Source: Streptomyces sp. col6 (GTDB taxonomy: Bacteria > Actinomycetota > Actinomycetes > Streptomycetales > Streptomycetaceae). From it: 62,501 nt of DNA. The notes beneath the pieces are model-generated. The model was not told where the DNA came from. It worked only from the letters and a program-made list of their open reading frames with translations, and made no database searches. The translations under genes and the position numbers were made by a program. Numbering within the stretch: the stretch's first letter is position 1; each line of letters opens with the position of its first letter. This document shows, piece by piece, positions 37,595 through 51,454 of this stretch. The stretch spans positions 68,309 through 130,809 of the forward strand of contig NZ_RDBL01000008.1 in assembly GCF_008042035.1 (NCBI RefSeq), in the 5' to 3' direction.

Positions 37595-38671
37595 TCAGCA
37601 CATCCCGGCCGGTGCGGAGGTCGTGCAGACATTGCCGGTGAACCGGTTGCCCGTGCCGGTGTCCCGGTTCGCCAGGTCCGCCGGCTGATTGCCGAGGACC
37701 ACGTTGCCGCTGACGGTGTTGTCGGTGTTCTTCGCGCCCACGAAGCTCTTGAACAGCACGACACCGCCCGACAGCGGGGTCGAACCCACGTTGTCGCGGA
37801 TCTCGTTGGACCGCACCTCGGTGGAGGCGGTGCCGGTCAGGACGATCCCGGAGCCCTGGATCGCGGGCAGCCGGTCGGTGGCGGCGCAGAACTTGTTGTT
37901 GCCGGTGATCCGGTTGGAGCGGACGGACATGGCGCCGGCCTGCGGGGTGCCCTCGTCGCCCACGACGAACACGCCGCTGCAGTTGGCGGTGAAGGTGTTG
38001 TCGCGCACCGACAGATTGCGCACCCGGCGCGCGGTGAACCCGATCCGGTTGTCGGTCAGTGTGTTGCCGCGGACGCGGGTGCCGCCGGTGTCTGTGGCGC
38101 CGCCCTCCTCGTCGACGCTGTTGGCGACGAAGATGCCCGCGTCACCGTTGGAGCGGGCGGTGCTGTCCCGGATGTCCGAACGGGTGGACCGCTGCTCGGC
38201 GATGCCCCAGACGCCGTTGGTGTCGGCGGTCACCGAGCGGACGGTCAGCCGGTCCGTCCAGGACGCCCACAGGCCGCTGCGGGTGAACCCGGTGACGCGC
38301 AGGGACCTGACGGTCACACCGTCCACGGTGGCGTCCGCCGTGCCCAGGACGCAGATCCCGTTGCCCGCCTGCGCACAGGCGTCGCCGGACGCCGCCCGGC
38401 CGGCGGCGGGCATGATGACGGTGCGGTCCCCGAAGCCGCGCAGGGTCACACCGGGGGTGCTGATCCGCACGCTCTCGCGGTAGGTGCCGGGCCGGACCAC
38501 GACGGTGTCCCCGGGCCGTGCGGCGTCGACCGCCGCCTGGATCGACTGGCCGGGCGACACCACGTGCGCGCCGGCTGCGGCGGCGGCCGGAACGGACGGC
38601 ACCGCCGCGACCAGTCCGGCGGCCGATGCGGCTGCGATGCCCACGATGCGTGTGATGTGTCGTTTCCTCAT
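37595..38671 (-). CDS. Secreted right-handed beta-helix (NosD-like) protein
   Basis: A 358-aa exported protein. A signal peptide (MRKRHITRIVGIAAASAAGL, cleavage near AAAAAG) is followed by parallel beta-helix repeats: GQSIQAAVDAARPGDTVVVR, TYRESVRIS and many copies of N-x-I/G turns such as VRGNTLTDNRIG and SVRSNRITGNN. Two Cys pairs sit in the C-terminal turns. Members are often carbohydrate-active or NosD-like scaffold proteins; no catalytic residues are identifiable here. No clear ribosome site precedes the ATG. It begins 36 bp beyond the methyltransferase start on the same strand, so it may be cotranscribed with it. Confidence 0.88.
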   Translation of the reverse strand: MRKRHITRIVGIAAASAAGLVAAVPSVPAAAAAGAHVVSPGQSIQAAVDAARPGDTVVVRPGTYRESVRISTPGVTLRGFGDRTVIMPAAGRAASGDACAQAGNGICVLGTADATVDGVTVRSLRVTGFTRSGLWASWTDRLTVRSVTADTNGVWGIAEQRSTRSDIRDSTARSNGDAGIFVANSVDEEGGATDTGGTRVRGNTLTDNRIGFTARRVRNLSVRDNTFTANCSGVFVVGDEGTPQAGAMSVRSNRITGNNKFCAATDRLPAIQGSGIVLTGTASTEVRSNEIRDNVGSTPLSGGVVLFKSFVGAKNTDNTVSGNVVLGNQPADLANRDTGTGNRFTGNVCTTSAPAGMC

Positions 38672-38788
38672 GAGCCGAAGCTATGGGCGATCCCGCCCCG
38701 GTGCCACGTACGGTGAGCGGTTGGACACGGGACGTGCCCGAATGGCTCACGCCCGCGCCCGTACGGCACCCGTGGGTAGCGTGGTGGT

Positions 38789-39196
38789 GTGACAGCCGAG
38801 AGCGACCTTCGAGTCCTGCTGAGCAACCTGAGTCCCGAGCCGCACCCGGGCCGCTACGTCTACGCCATCGCGCCCGACGGCACCCTGCCCGACACCGTCA
38901 CCCCCGTCGTCACCGTCCGCGAGACCGAGGGACTCACCCTGGTGCTCCCCGAGGCGGAGGCCGCGTCGGCCGGACTGCCCTGTACCTACGTGGCGGGGTG
39001 GATCACCCTGCGGGTGCACTCGGCGCTGGAGGCCGTGGGGCTGACCGCCGCCGTCTCGCTCGCCCTGACCGACGCCGGGATCAGCTGCAACGTGGTGGCG
39101 GGCTTCCACCACGACCACCTCTTCGTGCCGTACGAGCGGACCGGTGAGGCCGTCGCCGTACTGGAACGGCTGGCGGCGGAGTCGCGCACCGGGTGA
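38789..39196 (+). CDS. ACT-domain protein
   Basis: A 135-aa cytoplasmic protein with an ACT-type ligand-binding fold: PVVTVRETEGLTLVLPEAEA, TLRVHSALEAVGLTAAVSLALTDAGISCNVVAG, then FVPYERTGEAVAVLERLA. It belongs to the small stand-alone ACT proteins widespread in bacteria, whose ligand is unknown. The GTG at 38789 has no ribosome site, but TAGCGT sits exactly 6 nt upstream, so the mRNA is probably leaderless. Confidence 0.85.
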   Translation: MTAESDLRVLLSNLSPEPHPGRYVYAIAPDGTLPDTVTPVVTVRETEGLTLVLPEAEAASAGLPCTYVAGWITLRVHSALEAVGLTAAVSLALTDAGISCNVVAGFHHDHLFVPYERTGEAVAVLERLAAESRTG

Positions 39197-39291
39197 TGGT
39201 GCCGGAGTGCGTGGAGGTGTGCCGTGGGCCTGCGCATATGCCGGTTCGGGCCCGGCTCTGCGAGGTGGGCCGGGACACGTAACATGTGTGC

Positions 39292-39792
39292 ATGTCCTTC
39301 CTCCGCCGCCGTAGCGCCGCCACACCCGCGGGCCCCGACTTCGACGTCCTGGCCATGGACCCCGGTGACTGGCCCGGAAACCTCGGCGCCGGTCTGCTGC
39401 CCGCTCCCGACGGCAGTTGCCAGGGCGTGTTCCTGCGGTACGACCTGTTCGGCGGGCGCGGTCCGGCGATGATCATCGGCAACCTCCCGGAGGGCTCGCC
39501 CGCGCGCGAGACCGAGGAGGGGCAGGTGCCCTTCGAGGTGGCGCAGTTGCTGCTCGCGCTGGAGAACGACGAGCCGGTCGAGGTCACCGGCACCGAGGAC
39601 ATGCCCGTCATGCAGGGCGACAACCTGCTGATCGTGCGCCGTGTGAAGCTCTCCGAGAGCCGCATCTCCTGTGTGCAGTTCGACCGCAGCGACGGTGTGC
39701 TCGTCACCATCGCCAGCTGGGACAGGCCCATCACCGACGACCTCTACACCCTCCTGAAGCCGCTGCCCGCCGAACTCTTCCAGCAGGGCTGA
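39292..39792 (+). CDS. Conserved hypothetical protein (166 aa)
   Basis: A soluble protein without signal peptide or obvious catalytic motif. It is rich in beta strands, with PFEVAQLLLALENDEPVEV and the VTIASWDRPITDDLYTLLK end. I do not recognise a named family. TAACAT lies 6 nt before the ATG at 39292 and no Shine-Dalgarno is present, fitting leaderless expression. A hairpin at 39804-39826 follows the stop. Confidence 0.8.
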   Translation: MSFLRRRSAATPAGPDFDVLAMDPGDWPGNLGAGLLPAPDGSCQGVFLRYDLFGGRGPAMIIGNLPEGSPARETEEGQVPFEVAQLLLALENDEPVEVTGTEDMPVMQGDNLLIVRRVKLSESRISCVQFDRSDGVLVTIASWDRPITDDLYTLLKPLPAELFQQG

Positions 39793-39803
39793 GCCCGTCA
39801 CGG

Positions 39804-39826
39804 TCACCGGGCCGCCCGCCCGGTGA
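39804..39826 (+). terminator. 9-bp hairpin terminator after the 166-aa protein gene
   Basis: TCACCGGGC pairs perfectly with GCCCGGTGA across a 5-nt loop, 11 nt after the stop of the preceding gene. Confidence 0.65.
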
Positions 39827-39884
39827 TCCCACTTCCGTCCAACTGCGCGCGGCCTCTGTCCAAGAGGCTGCTTTGTCATGTCCC

Positions 39885-39914
39885 TTGTCCGGCAAGTCAT
39901 CGGACCTCTAGCGT
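39885..39914 (+). promoter_or_regulatory. Candidate promoter of the GH95 fucosidase gene
   Basis: TTGTCC at 39885-39890 and TAGCGT at 39909-39914 are separated by 18 bp. The ATG at 39923 begins 8 nt after the -10, so the transcript would have almost no leader. Confidence 0.6.
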
Positions 39915-39922
39915 GTTCCGGC

Positions 39923-44852
<4,930 letters not shown>

Positions 44853-46184
44853 ATGACGTCCAAGCAGAGGACCAGGCTCGCACTCGCCTTCACCACCGCC
44901 GGAGCGCTGAGCCTCGCACTGCTCAGCCCGGCCGCCCAGGCCGGTGCCGACGGGGTCCGGCCCGAGTGCCCGCGCGGTCTCGCCTGCGACTGGGTCCCGG
45001 CGGCCTACCAGCAGACCGGCGACCCGGCCGACAAGGAGACGTACGGCAACTACGACACCGCCGACCGTCCGGGCACCAACAAGATCAAGTTCATCGTGCT
45101 GCACGACACCGAGGAGGACTTCGACACCACGCTGAAGATCTTCCAGAACCCGCTGAAGCAGACCTCGGCCCACTACGTCGTACGGTCCGCCGACGGACAC
45201 GTCACCCAGATGGTCAAGAACAAGGACGTCGCCTGGCAGGCCGGCAACTGGTACGTCAACAGCCACTCCATCGGCATCGAGCAGGAAGGCGTCGCCGTCG
45301 AAGGCGCCCAGTGGTACACCCCCGAGATGTACCGCTCGACCGCGGCCCTCGTGCGCTACCTCGCCGCCAAGTACGACATCCCGCTCGACCGCCAGCACAT
45401 CATCGGCCACGACGGCGTCCCGCCCACGAGCGCCGCCGGCACCAAGAACATGCACTGGGACCCGGGCACCTACTGGGACTGGAACTACTTCATGACGCTG
45501 CTCGGCAGGCCCACCGTGCCGACCGCCTTCCCGGGCAGCCAACTGGTCACCGTCAGCCCCCGGTTCAAGGACAACAAGCAGGCGTTCCGCGACTGCGAGA
45601 AGAACGTCGACCTGCCCGTCCAGGGCTCCAGCGCCGTCCCGCTGCACACCGCTCCCTCCGACGACGCGCCCCTCTTCTCCGACCCCGGTATCCACACGGA
45701 CGGCTCGCCCGGCACCAACTGCGCCGCCGACTGGGGCAGCAAGATCAGCGCCACCCAGCAGGCCGTCGTGGCCGGCCGCGCCCCCGGCTGGACGGCGATC
45801 TGGTGGTACGGAGAGAAGGCGTGGTTCCGCACACCCGCCCACACCCGCACCACCGTCCCCACCTCCGGCTACGTCGTCCGCCCGAAGGCGGGCAAGGCCG
45901 AGGTGCCGGTGTACGGAGTGGCGTACCCGGAGAAGTCCGAATATCCGGCGGACTTCGCGGACCAGCGGGTCGGCACACCGCTCCAGTACACGATCAAGGC
46001 CGGCCAGTCCTACCCCGGCGGCGGCGAGGCGCCCACCGGCTTCTTCTACGCGCCGACGATCGACGCCTCCTACCCCCTGGACCACGCGTACTTCAAGGGC
46101 AAGGAGAAGTACGTGACCGTCCAGATCGGCCACCGCGTGGCCTTCGTCAAGGCGTCCGACGTGGACATCGTCCGCGCCCGCTGA
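44853..46184 (+). CDS. Secreted N-acetylmuramoyl-L-alanine amidase (Amidase_2)
   Basis: A 443-aa zinc amidase expected to cut the lactyl-amide bond between N-acetylmuramic acid and L-alanine in peptidoglycan. The signal peptide spans residues 1-30 (MTSKQRTRLALAFTTAGALS start, AQA cut). The Amidase_2 domain has VLHDTEED (zinc His84), SAHYVVRSADGHVTQMV, NSHSIGIEQEG (Glu143), GHDGVPP (His186) and HWDPG (Asp203). The C-terminal 200 residues contain SH3-like beta repeats with Cys, probably a wall-binding part. CGAAGGG precedes the ATG. A DasR-like site and promoter lie upstream. Confidence 0.92.
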   Translation: MTSKQRTRLALAFTTAGALSLALLSPAAQAGADGVRPECPRGLACDWVPAAYQQTGDPADKETYGNYDTADRPGTNKIKFIVLHDTEEDFDTTLKIFQNPLKQTSAHYVVRSADGHVTQMVKNKDVAWQAGNWYVNSHSIGIEQEGVAVEGAQWYTPEMYRSTAALVRYLAAKYDIPLDRQHIIGHDGVPPTSAAGTKNMHWDPGTYWDWNYFMTLLGRPTVPTAFPGSQLVTVSPRFKDNKQAFRDCEKNVDLPVQGSSAVPLHTAPSDDAPLFSDPGIHTDGSPGTNCAADWGSKISATQQAVVAGRAPGWTAIWWYGEKAWFRTPAHTRTTVPTSGYVVRPKAGKAEVPVYGVAYPEKSEYPADFADQRVGTPLQYTIKAGQSYPGGGEAPTGFFYAPTIDASYPLDHAYFKGKEKYVTVQIGHRVAFVKASDVDIVRAR

Positions 46185-46215
46185 AGCGAGGGAACGGGAA
46201 CGGGGGAACACAACA

Positions 46216-46259
46216 GCGCGCCGCGGGCCCGGTGTGTCGGCACCGGACCCGCGGCGCGC
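46216..46259. terminator. 19-bp bidirectional terminator hairpin
   Basis: Bases 46216-46234 pair with 46241-46259 with a single mismatch around a 6-nt loop. It lies between the convergent amidase and APH-fold genes. Confidence 0.85.
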
Positions 46260-46276
46260 CCCGTGGGGCCGGCCGG

Positions 46277-47413
46277 TCAGCGCGTGCCGACCGCCGCCCG
46301 CACGGCGTTCCGGGCCATCGCGCAGTCGTCGTGCAGCCGGCGCAGCAGCAGTCGCTGCTCCTCACCGGGAGCGAGCGCGCCCGGACGGTCCTGCCCCGCC
46401 CGTGTGGTCCCCGTGTCCCGCATGGCACGCTGCACGGCCGTCTCGTACCTGCGGATCTCCCGGGTGAGTACGAGCATCAGGTTCACCAGGAAGGCGTCCC
46501 GCGCGGCCGGTCCGTTCACCTGGGCCAGCTTGCTAATCTCGCGCCGCGCCACCGGGGCGTCACCCAGCACGGTCCACAGCGTCGCCAGGTCGTAGCCCGG
46601 CAGGTACCAGCCCGCGTGCTCCCAGTCCACCAGCACCGGACCGGTGGGCGACAGCAGGATGTTGGAGAGCAGCGCGTCCCCATGACAGAACTGCCCCATG
46701 CTGTGCCGTCCGCCGGAGTGGGCGAGCCCGTGCAGCAGCTTCTGCAGGTCGCCCAGGTCCCGGTCGGTGAAGAGACCCAGCTCGTGGTAGCGGGCGATCC
46801 GCGCCGCGTAGTCCAGCGGGGCCTCGAACAGGCCCGCCGGCGGACGCCAGGCGTTCACCCGGGCGACCGCGCCGAGCACCGCCCGCAGGTCTGCGCGGGG
46901 CGGGGCCTCGGACGGATGGCGCGTCAGGGCCGCCACCCGTCCGGGCATCCGCTCGATGATCAGCGTGCAGTTCTCCGGATCGGCGGCGATGAGCCGGGGC
47001 GCCCGGACCGGCGGACGGTGCCGGACGAACGCCCGGTATGCAGCTATTTCGTGCCGGAACCGCTCCGACCACGCCGGGGAGTGGTCCAGTAAGCACTTCG
47101 CGACCGCCGTCGCGCGCCCCGTGGAGCCGACGAGCAGGACCGAACGCCCGCTGCGCCGCAGCACCTGCACCGGATTGAACTCCGGGCAGATGCGGTGCAC
47201 GGACGCGATCACCATCCTCAACTGGGCGCCCTGCGGGCCCGACAGGTCGAGCCGTCCGCCCAGCGAGGGGACGCCCGGTCCCGCCGGGCGGCGGGGCCGC
47301 CCGAGGCCGGGGGCCGGGACACCCGCGCGCGGGTCGAGGTACGGCCCGGCGCCCGCCTGGATCGGACGCAGCGGCCGGGGCGGGGCGGACACGGAGGACG
47401 ATGCTGTGTACAT
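46277..47413 (-). CDS. APH-fold phosphotransferase/kinase-like protein
   Basis: A 378-aa protein with the aminoglycoside-phosphotransferase/choline-kinase fold. The N-terminal lobe contains [20 protein letters not shown] (Lys), then [12 protein letters not shown]; the catalytic lobe has [15 protein letters not shown] and [18 protein letters not shown], retaining HGD (brenner motif) and the Mg-binding Asp. The first 90 residues are Pro/Ala-rich and probably disordered. Many such proteins do not inactivate antibiotics; the substrate is unknown. It is divergent from the NsdA-like regulator by 231 bp, a pairing suggestive of linked function. The ATG is preceded only by a distant GAAGGG. Confidence 0.85.
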   Translation of the reverse strand: MYTASSSVSAPPRPLRPIQAGAGPYLDPRAGVPAPGLGRPRRPAGPGVPSLGGRLDLSGPQGAQLRMVIASVHRICPEFNPVQVLRRSGRSVLLVGSTGRATAVAKCLLDHSPAWSERFRHEIAAYRAFVRHRPPVRAPRLIAADPENCTLIIERMPGRVAALTRHPSEAPPRADLRAVLGAVARVNAWRPPAGLFEAPLDYAARIARYHELGLFTDRDLGDLQKLLHGLAHSGGRHSMGQFCHGDALLSNILLSPTGPVLVDWEHAGWYLPGYDLATLWTVLGDAPVARREISKLAQVNGPAARDAFLVNLMLVLTREIRRYETAVQRAMRDTGTTRAGQDRPGALAPGEEQRLLLRRLHDDCAMARNAVRAAVGTR

Positions 47414-47563
47414 GGGCGAGACAGATCCCTTCGTGCGCCGACAAGTTGCGTGCGCCACCCCGGCCGGCGGCCCTTCGGCACCCTGGGGAGTCCCTAGGGC
47501 TGCCGGGCGGGGTTGCGCTTTCCTACCTGACACCGGCGCGAGGGTGTCTCTCGACATAGCGCA

Positions 47564-47583
47564 CCCTGGCGAACCCTGGCGAA
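47564..47583. repeat. 10-bp tandem duplication in divergent regulatory region
   Basis: CCCTGGCGAA occurs twice in direct succession at 47564-47573 and 47574-47583. It lies between the APH-fold gene and the NsdA-like regulator, about 60 bp before the latter, and may be a direct-repeat binding site. Confidence 0.6.
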
Positions 47584-47644
47584 TAGTCGCAAGGCATCTG
47601 ACGCGGGGTTACTGTCAACACAGCCGAGAACCTGGGGGCTTGAC

Positions 47645-49141
47645 GTGACCGGAGAACCCAACACCCGCCTGTCGGACCTGTTCGGCCTTGCCGGCTGGTC
47701 CAAGGGCGAACTCGCGAGAATGGTGAACCGGAAGGCGGCGGCCATGGGCCACCCCCAACTGGCAACCGACACCTCGCGCGTGAGGCGCTGGATCGACATG
47801 GGGGAGTCCCCCCGCGATCCCGTGCCCAAGGTGCTGGCGGCTCTGTTCACCGAGCGACTCGGCCGTGTCGTGACCATCGAGGACCTCGGGTTCGGCCGGC
47901 GCGGGCGTGTGGGGAAACGGCGAGAGGCCGGGACGCAGGACAATCCCGACCGGCTCCCGTGGGCGCCCGAACGGACGGCAGCGGTCCTCACCGAATTCAC
48001 GGGAATGGACCTCATGCTCAACCGACGCGGCTTGGTGAGCGCGGGCGCCGCGCTCGCCGCCGGCTCCACCATCGCCGGCCCCATGCACGACTGGCTGCAC
48101 ACCGACCCCGTACTGGCGGCCGACGCCCCGCGCGCCGACAGCCCGGTACACGCGGACCCCGCCGGCTTCGACCGGTACGAGGCCGCGCCCATCGGCTCCG
48201 AGGAGATCGAGGCGCTGGAGCGGTCCGTGGAGGTGTTCCGCGCCTGGGACGCCTCCCGCGGCGGCGGTCTCCAGCGCAAGGCCGTGGTGGGCCAGCTCAA
48301 CGAGGTGGGCGGCATGCTCTCCTACCACCACCCCGCCCACCTCCAGAAACGCCTGTGGGGCGTCGCCGCCAACCTCGCCGTCCTGGCGGGGTGGATGTCG
48401 CACGACGTCGGCCTCGAACCCACGGCCCAGAAGTACTTCGTCATCGCCGCGCACGCGGCACGCGAGGGCGGCGACCGCCCGCGCGCCGGCGAGGCCCTGT
48501 CCCGCGCCGCCCGCCAGATGGTCCACCTGGGCCGTCCCGACGACGCGCTCGACCTCATGAAGCTCGCCAAGTCCGGCTCGGGCGACAGCGTCCTGCCGCG
48601 CACCCAGGCGATGCTCTGCACCATCGAGGCATGGGCGCAGGCGTCCATGGGGCGCGGCCAGGCCATGCGGCGCACGCTCGGCCGGGCCGAGGAGCTGTTC
48701 GTCTCGGACAAGAGCGACGTGCCGCCGCCCAGCTGGATGCAGATGTTCGACGAGGCCGACATGCACGGCATGCAGGCCCTTGCCTTCCGGACGCTCGCCG
48801 AGCACGACCCCTCGGTGGCCGTAGTCGCCCAGCGGCACGCGAAGCAGGCCCTGGAGCTGCGCGCCAACGGGCGCCAGCGGTCCAAGATCTTCGACTACAT
48901 CTCGCTCGCCTCGGCCTGCTTCATCGCCGACGACCCGGAGCAGGCCGACCGCTACGCCCGGCTCGCCCTGGTCACGATGGGGGAGACCTCCTCCCACCGG
49001 ACCTGGGACCGGCTGCGCGAGATGTACCGGCTCACCGGGCAGTTCGCGGGCTACGCGAAGATCGAGGACCTGCGCCAGGAGATCCAGCTCGCGCTCCCGC
49101 ACAGCCGGCGCGCCAAGAACGCGAGGAGCGCCGAGATCTGA
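47645..49141 (+). CDS. NsdA-like TPR-containing transcriptional regulator
   Basis: A 498-aa regulator. The N-terminal part (residues 8-90) is a variant helix-turn-helix, KGELARMVNRKAAAMG and DTSRVRRWIDMGESPRD. A following GxG-rich linker leads to a hydrophobic stretch (MLNRRGLVSAGAALAAGSTI) and then TPR-like helices from about residue 190 to the end. Streptomyces have several very similar proteins; NsdA, a repressor of sporulation and antibiotic production, is one. I cannot tell from the sequence alone whether this is the true nsdA orthologue or a paralogue. It starts at a GTG (47645) preceded by GGGGGC. The APH-fold gene is divergent. Confidence 0.85.
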   Translation: MTGEPNTRLSDLFGLAGWSKGELARMVNRKAAAMGHPQLATDTSRVRRWIDMGESPRDPVPKVLAALFTERLGRVVTIEDLGFGRRGRVGKRREAGTQDNPDRLPWAPERTAAVLTEFTGMDLMLNRRGLVSAGAALAAGSTIAGPMHDWLHTDPVLAADAPRADSPVHADPAGFDRYEAAPIGSEEIEALERSVEVFRAWDASRGGGLQRKAVVGQLNEVGGMLSYHHPAHLQKRLWGVAANLAVLAGWMSHDVGLEPTAQKYFVIAAHAAREGGDRPRAGEALSRAARQMVHLGRPDDALDLMKLAKSGSGDSVLPRTQAMLCTIEAWAQASMGRGQAMRRTLGRAEELFVSDKSDVPPPSWMQMFDEADMHGMQALAFRTLAEHDPSVAVVAQRHAKQALELRANGRQRSKIFDYISLASACFIADDPEQADRYARLALVTMGETSSHRTWDRLREMYRLTGQFAGYAKIEDLRQEIQLALPHSRRAKNARSAEI

Positions 49142-49219
49142 GGAGACCCGGGACGCGATGAGACCCGGGTTCCGCCGTGCGGTCGTGCCGACGCCCCGCT
49201 CAGGGCCGTCGTCGCTTCC

Positions 49220-50656
49220 CTACGCCCCGACGCGGGCGATCAGCACGCACGCGTCGTCCAGTCGCTCGGCCGTGCCGAACTCCTCGACCACGGCTCGTAC
49301 GCACTCCTGTGCCGAACGGGCCTCGGCGAAGCGTGGAGCCAGACCGAGCAGCGCTTCCGTACCGGGGCGCGCACCACCGTGCCCGGAGGAGTTGTCGCGG
49401 GCCAGTCCGTCGGTGTGCAGCACCAGCACGTCGCCGGGCAGCAGGTGGGCCTCGTCCTGTTCGTAGGCGACCCCGGAGGCGGCTCCGAGCAGCACGCCGT
49501 CCGGGAGGGGCAGCGGGCGCCCGGTCCCGTCGCGGAAGAGCAGCGGCGCGGGGTGTCCGGCCTGTGCCCAGTCCAGGGTGCGGGTCGCCGGGTCGAACCG
49601 GCAGCACACGGCGCTGCCCAGGGCCGGCTGAATGGAGGTTTCCAGTAACTGGTTGAGATGGCCGAGCAGGGGGCCCGGCTCGATGCCGGCCACCGCCATG
49701 CCGCGCAGCGCGCCCATCACCACGGCCATGGCGGAGGTGGCCTGGATGCCGTGGCCGGTCAGGTCGCCGACGGTGAGCAGGGTCCGCCCGTCCGGCAGTT
49801 CCATGGCGTCGTACCAGCCGCCGCCGACCAGGGCGCTCGTCTCCGACGGCAAGTAGTGGGCAGCGATGTCCAGGGTGCCGGGGCCGTGGTCGGGGAGCCG
49901 GAGCGAGCTCTGCCACGGGGGGAGCACGGCCTCCTTCAGCTCCACCGCGACCCGGTGCTCGGTCCTGGCGAGGTGCTGCTCGCGCCGCAGCGACTCATGG
50001 GTGCGGCGCACCACCTGCTGGCTGCGCCGCAGCGCGCTGACATCGCGCAGGACGGCCCACATGGAGGCGGTGCAGCCGTCCGAGTCGAGCACGGGCTCGC
50101 CCATCATGTGCAGGGTGCGGACGCGCCCGTCGGTGTGCCGGATGCGGAACTCGCCGTTTATCGGCTTGCCGTCCACCAGGCAGTCCGTGACGAGCGCGGT
50201 GAGCAGGGGCTGGTCCTCGGGGAGCAGCGTGGAGGGCAGGTCGTCGAGCGACAGCCCGCCCGCCTCCGGCGCCCGGCCGAAGATCCGGAAGAGCTCGTCG
50301 GACCAGCTGACCTCGTCGGTGAGCAGATTCCATTCGGCGCTGCCCACCCGGGCGATCAGGGAGCCCTGGGGCCCGGCGGGGGCGGTGTCTTCGCGCGAGG
50401 GCCGTTCGGGCTCCTCGGGCAGCCCCTCCCGGAGCTGTCCGAGGTGGGTGCCGAGGTCGTCGAGGTGGTTCACCGCCAGCTCGCAGAGCGCGCGCTGCCA
50501 GCGCATCCGCGGGTCGTCCTCGTCGACGAGCACGGCGTCGCGCCGCACCGCGTCCACATCACCGCGCAGCCGGCGCGTCCGGTGGATCAACGCGTCGACG
50601 GCATCGCGCTCCGGCGGCTGTGGGGCGGGGCGGTCCGCAGAGAGGGGGGACGGCAT
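49220..50656 (-). CDS. PAS-PP2C (SpoIIE/RsbU-type) phosphatase
   Basis: A 478-aa regulatory phosphatase. A helical N terminus leads to a PAS domain (about 115-215) with WNLLTDEVSWSDELFRIFG and GEFRIRHTDGRVRTLHMMG. The SpoIIE-type PP2C domain follows (about 255-478), with metal-binding GGWYDAMELPDGRTLLTVGDL, GHGIQATSAMAV, LHTDGLA and the closing DDACVLIARV. Such proteins dephosphorylate anti-anti-sigma factors and so release sigma-B-like factors under a sensed signal. The ATG at 50656 has a GGAG site. It is convergent with the NsdA-like gene and divergent from the L33 gene. No anti-sigma gene is in the window. Confidence 0.92.
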   Translation of the reverse strand: MPSPLSADRPAPQPPERDAVDALIHRTRRLRGDVDAVRRDAVLVDEDDPRMRWQRALCELAVNHLDDLGTHLGQLREGLPEEPERPSREDTAPAGPQGSLIARVGSAEWNLLTDEVSWSDELFRIFGRAPEAGGLSLDDLPSTLLPEDQPLLTALVTDCLVDGKPINGEFRIRHTDGRVRTLHMMGEPVLDSDGCTASMWAVLRDVSALRRSQQVVRRTHESLRREQHLARTEHRVAVELKEAVLPPWQSSLRLPDHGPGTLDIAAHYLPSETSALVGGGWYDAMELPDGRTLLTVGDLTGHGIQATSAMAVVMGALRGMAVAGIEPGPLLGHLNQLLETSIQPALGSAVCCRFDPATRTLDWAQAGHPAPLLFRDGTGRPLPLPDGVLLGAASGVAYEQDEAHLLPGDVLVLHTDGLARDNSSGHGGARPGTEALLGLAPRFAEARSAQECVRAVVEEFGTAERLDDACVLIARVGA

Positions 50657-50976
50657 GACGTACTCCGATGCAGGGCGGCACAACCAGTGACGAAGGGTGG
50701 ACCGCATACGACTTTCGCACAGCCGGAAGGGGCCCGTAAGTGGTTTGGCAACACTCGACGCGTTCTTGCATCCGGCATATGCCAGCGGCTGACTCTAGCC
50801 CACTTCTCTCGAACAGCCTTGCTGTTCAAGGAGGTTGGCGCAAATCGCGGGCCGCGTGACGGGCGGGAACGGGCGGGAATGCATGCGGGTGCCCTCGCGT
50901 TGTACCGGCAGAACGAAAACGAATCCCGTTACCAGGACGGTGCGGGGCTCGTGATCCACGACTCCGGAAGGTGCTC
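50657..50976. promoter_or_regulatory. 320-bp divergent region with a possible Zur box
   Basis: No gene was found. CGAAAACGAATCCCG at 50914-50928 shares its left half (GAAAACGA) with streptomycete Zur boxes (consensus TGAAAACGATTTTCA type); the right half is weaker. A perfect GAACAGC-CTT-GCTGTTC hairpin lies at 50811-50827, and a GGCATATGCC palindrome at 50774-50783. The L33 ribosome site is GGAAGG just before 50977. The phosphatase promoter on the minus strand was not resolved. Confidence 0.45.
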
Positions 50977-51141
50977 ATGGCCCGCAGCGAGATCCGTCCC
51001 GTAGTCACACTCCGCTCGACCGCGGGGACGGGGCAGAGCTATGCGACGCGCAAGAGCCGTCGCAACAACCCCGACCGTCTGGTCCTGCGCAAGTACGACC
51101 CGGCCGCAGGGCGGCACGTCCTCTTCCGCGAGGAACGCTGA
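50977..51141 (+). CDS. rpmG: Ribosomal protein L33 (zinc-independent paralogue)
   Basis: A 54-aa 50S protein beginning [20 protein letters not shown] and ending in Arg-rich [21 protein letters not shown]. It lacks the two CxxC pairs of the zinc-binding form, so it is the C-minus paralogue that replaces the zinc form under zinc limitation. GGAAGG precedes the ATG. The L31 type B gene follows after 49 bp, the usual pairing of zinc-free ribosomal proteins. Confidence 0.95.
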   Translation: MARSEIRPVVTLRSTAGTGQSYATRKSRRNNPDRLVLRKYDPAAGRHVLFREER

Positions 51142-51190
51142 CCGTCCGGTACGCCCATACGCCCTCTCCCGCGCCAAGGAAGGAATGCCC

Positions 51191-51454
51191 ATGAAGTCCC
51201 GTATCCACCCCGTCTCCCGTCCGGTGGTCTTCCGTGACCGTGCCGCCGGGACGGCCTTCCTCACTCGCTCCACCGCCGACTCCGAGCGGCGCGTGACGTG
51301 GGAGGACGGCCGCAGCTACCCCGTGATCGACGTGGAGACCTCGTCGGCGAGCCACCCGTTCTACACGGGAACCCGGCAGGTGCTGGACACGGCGGGCCGG
51401 ATCGAACAGTTCCACCGCCGCTACGGCACCGAGGTGCCCGCCGCCGGTGAGTGA
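51191..51454 (+). CDS. rpmE2: Ribosomal protein L31 type B (zinc-independent)
   Basis: An 87-aa L31 of the type B class, starting MKSRIHPVSRPVVFRD and with YPVIDVETSSASHPFYTG. The CxxC zinc motifs of type A L31 are absent. An in-frame ATG six bases earlier (51185) is possible; I choose 51191 since L31 proteins begin MK-x-IHP, and AGGA is 6 bases before. Together with L33 it forms a probable Zur-controlled pair. Confidence 0.95.
   Translation: MKSRIHPVSRPVVFRDRAAGTAFLTRSTADSERRVTWEDGRSYPVIDVETSSASHPFYTGTRQVLDTAGRIEQFHRRYGTEVPAAGE

Noticed and set aside
46277..47413. Aminoglycoside resistance gene
   Set aside because: The APH fold is shared by many non-resistance kinases; no drug-specific feature or resistance context was found.
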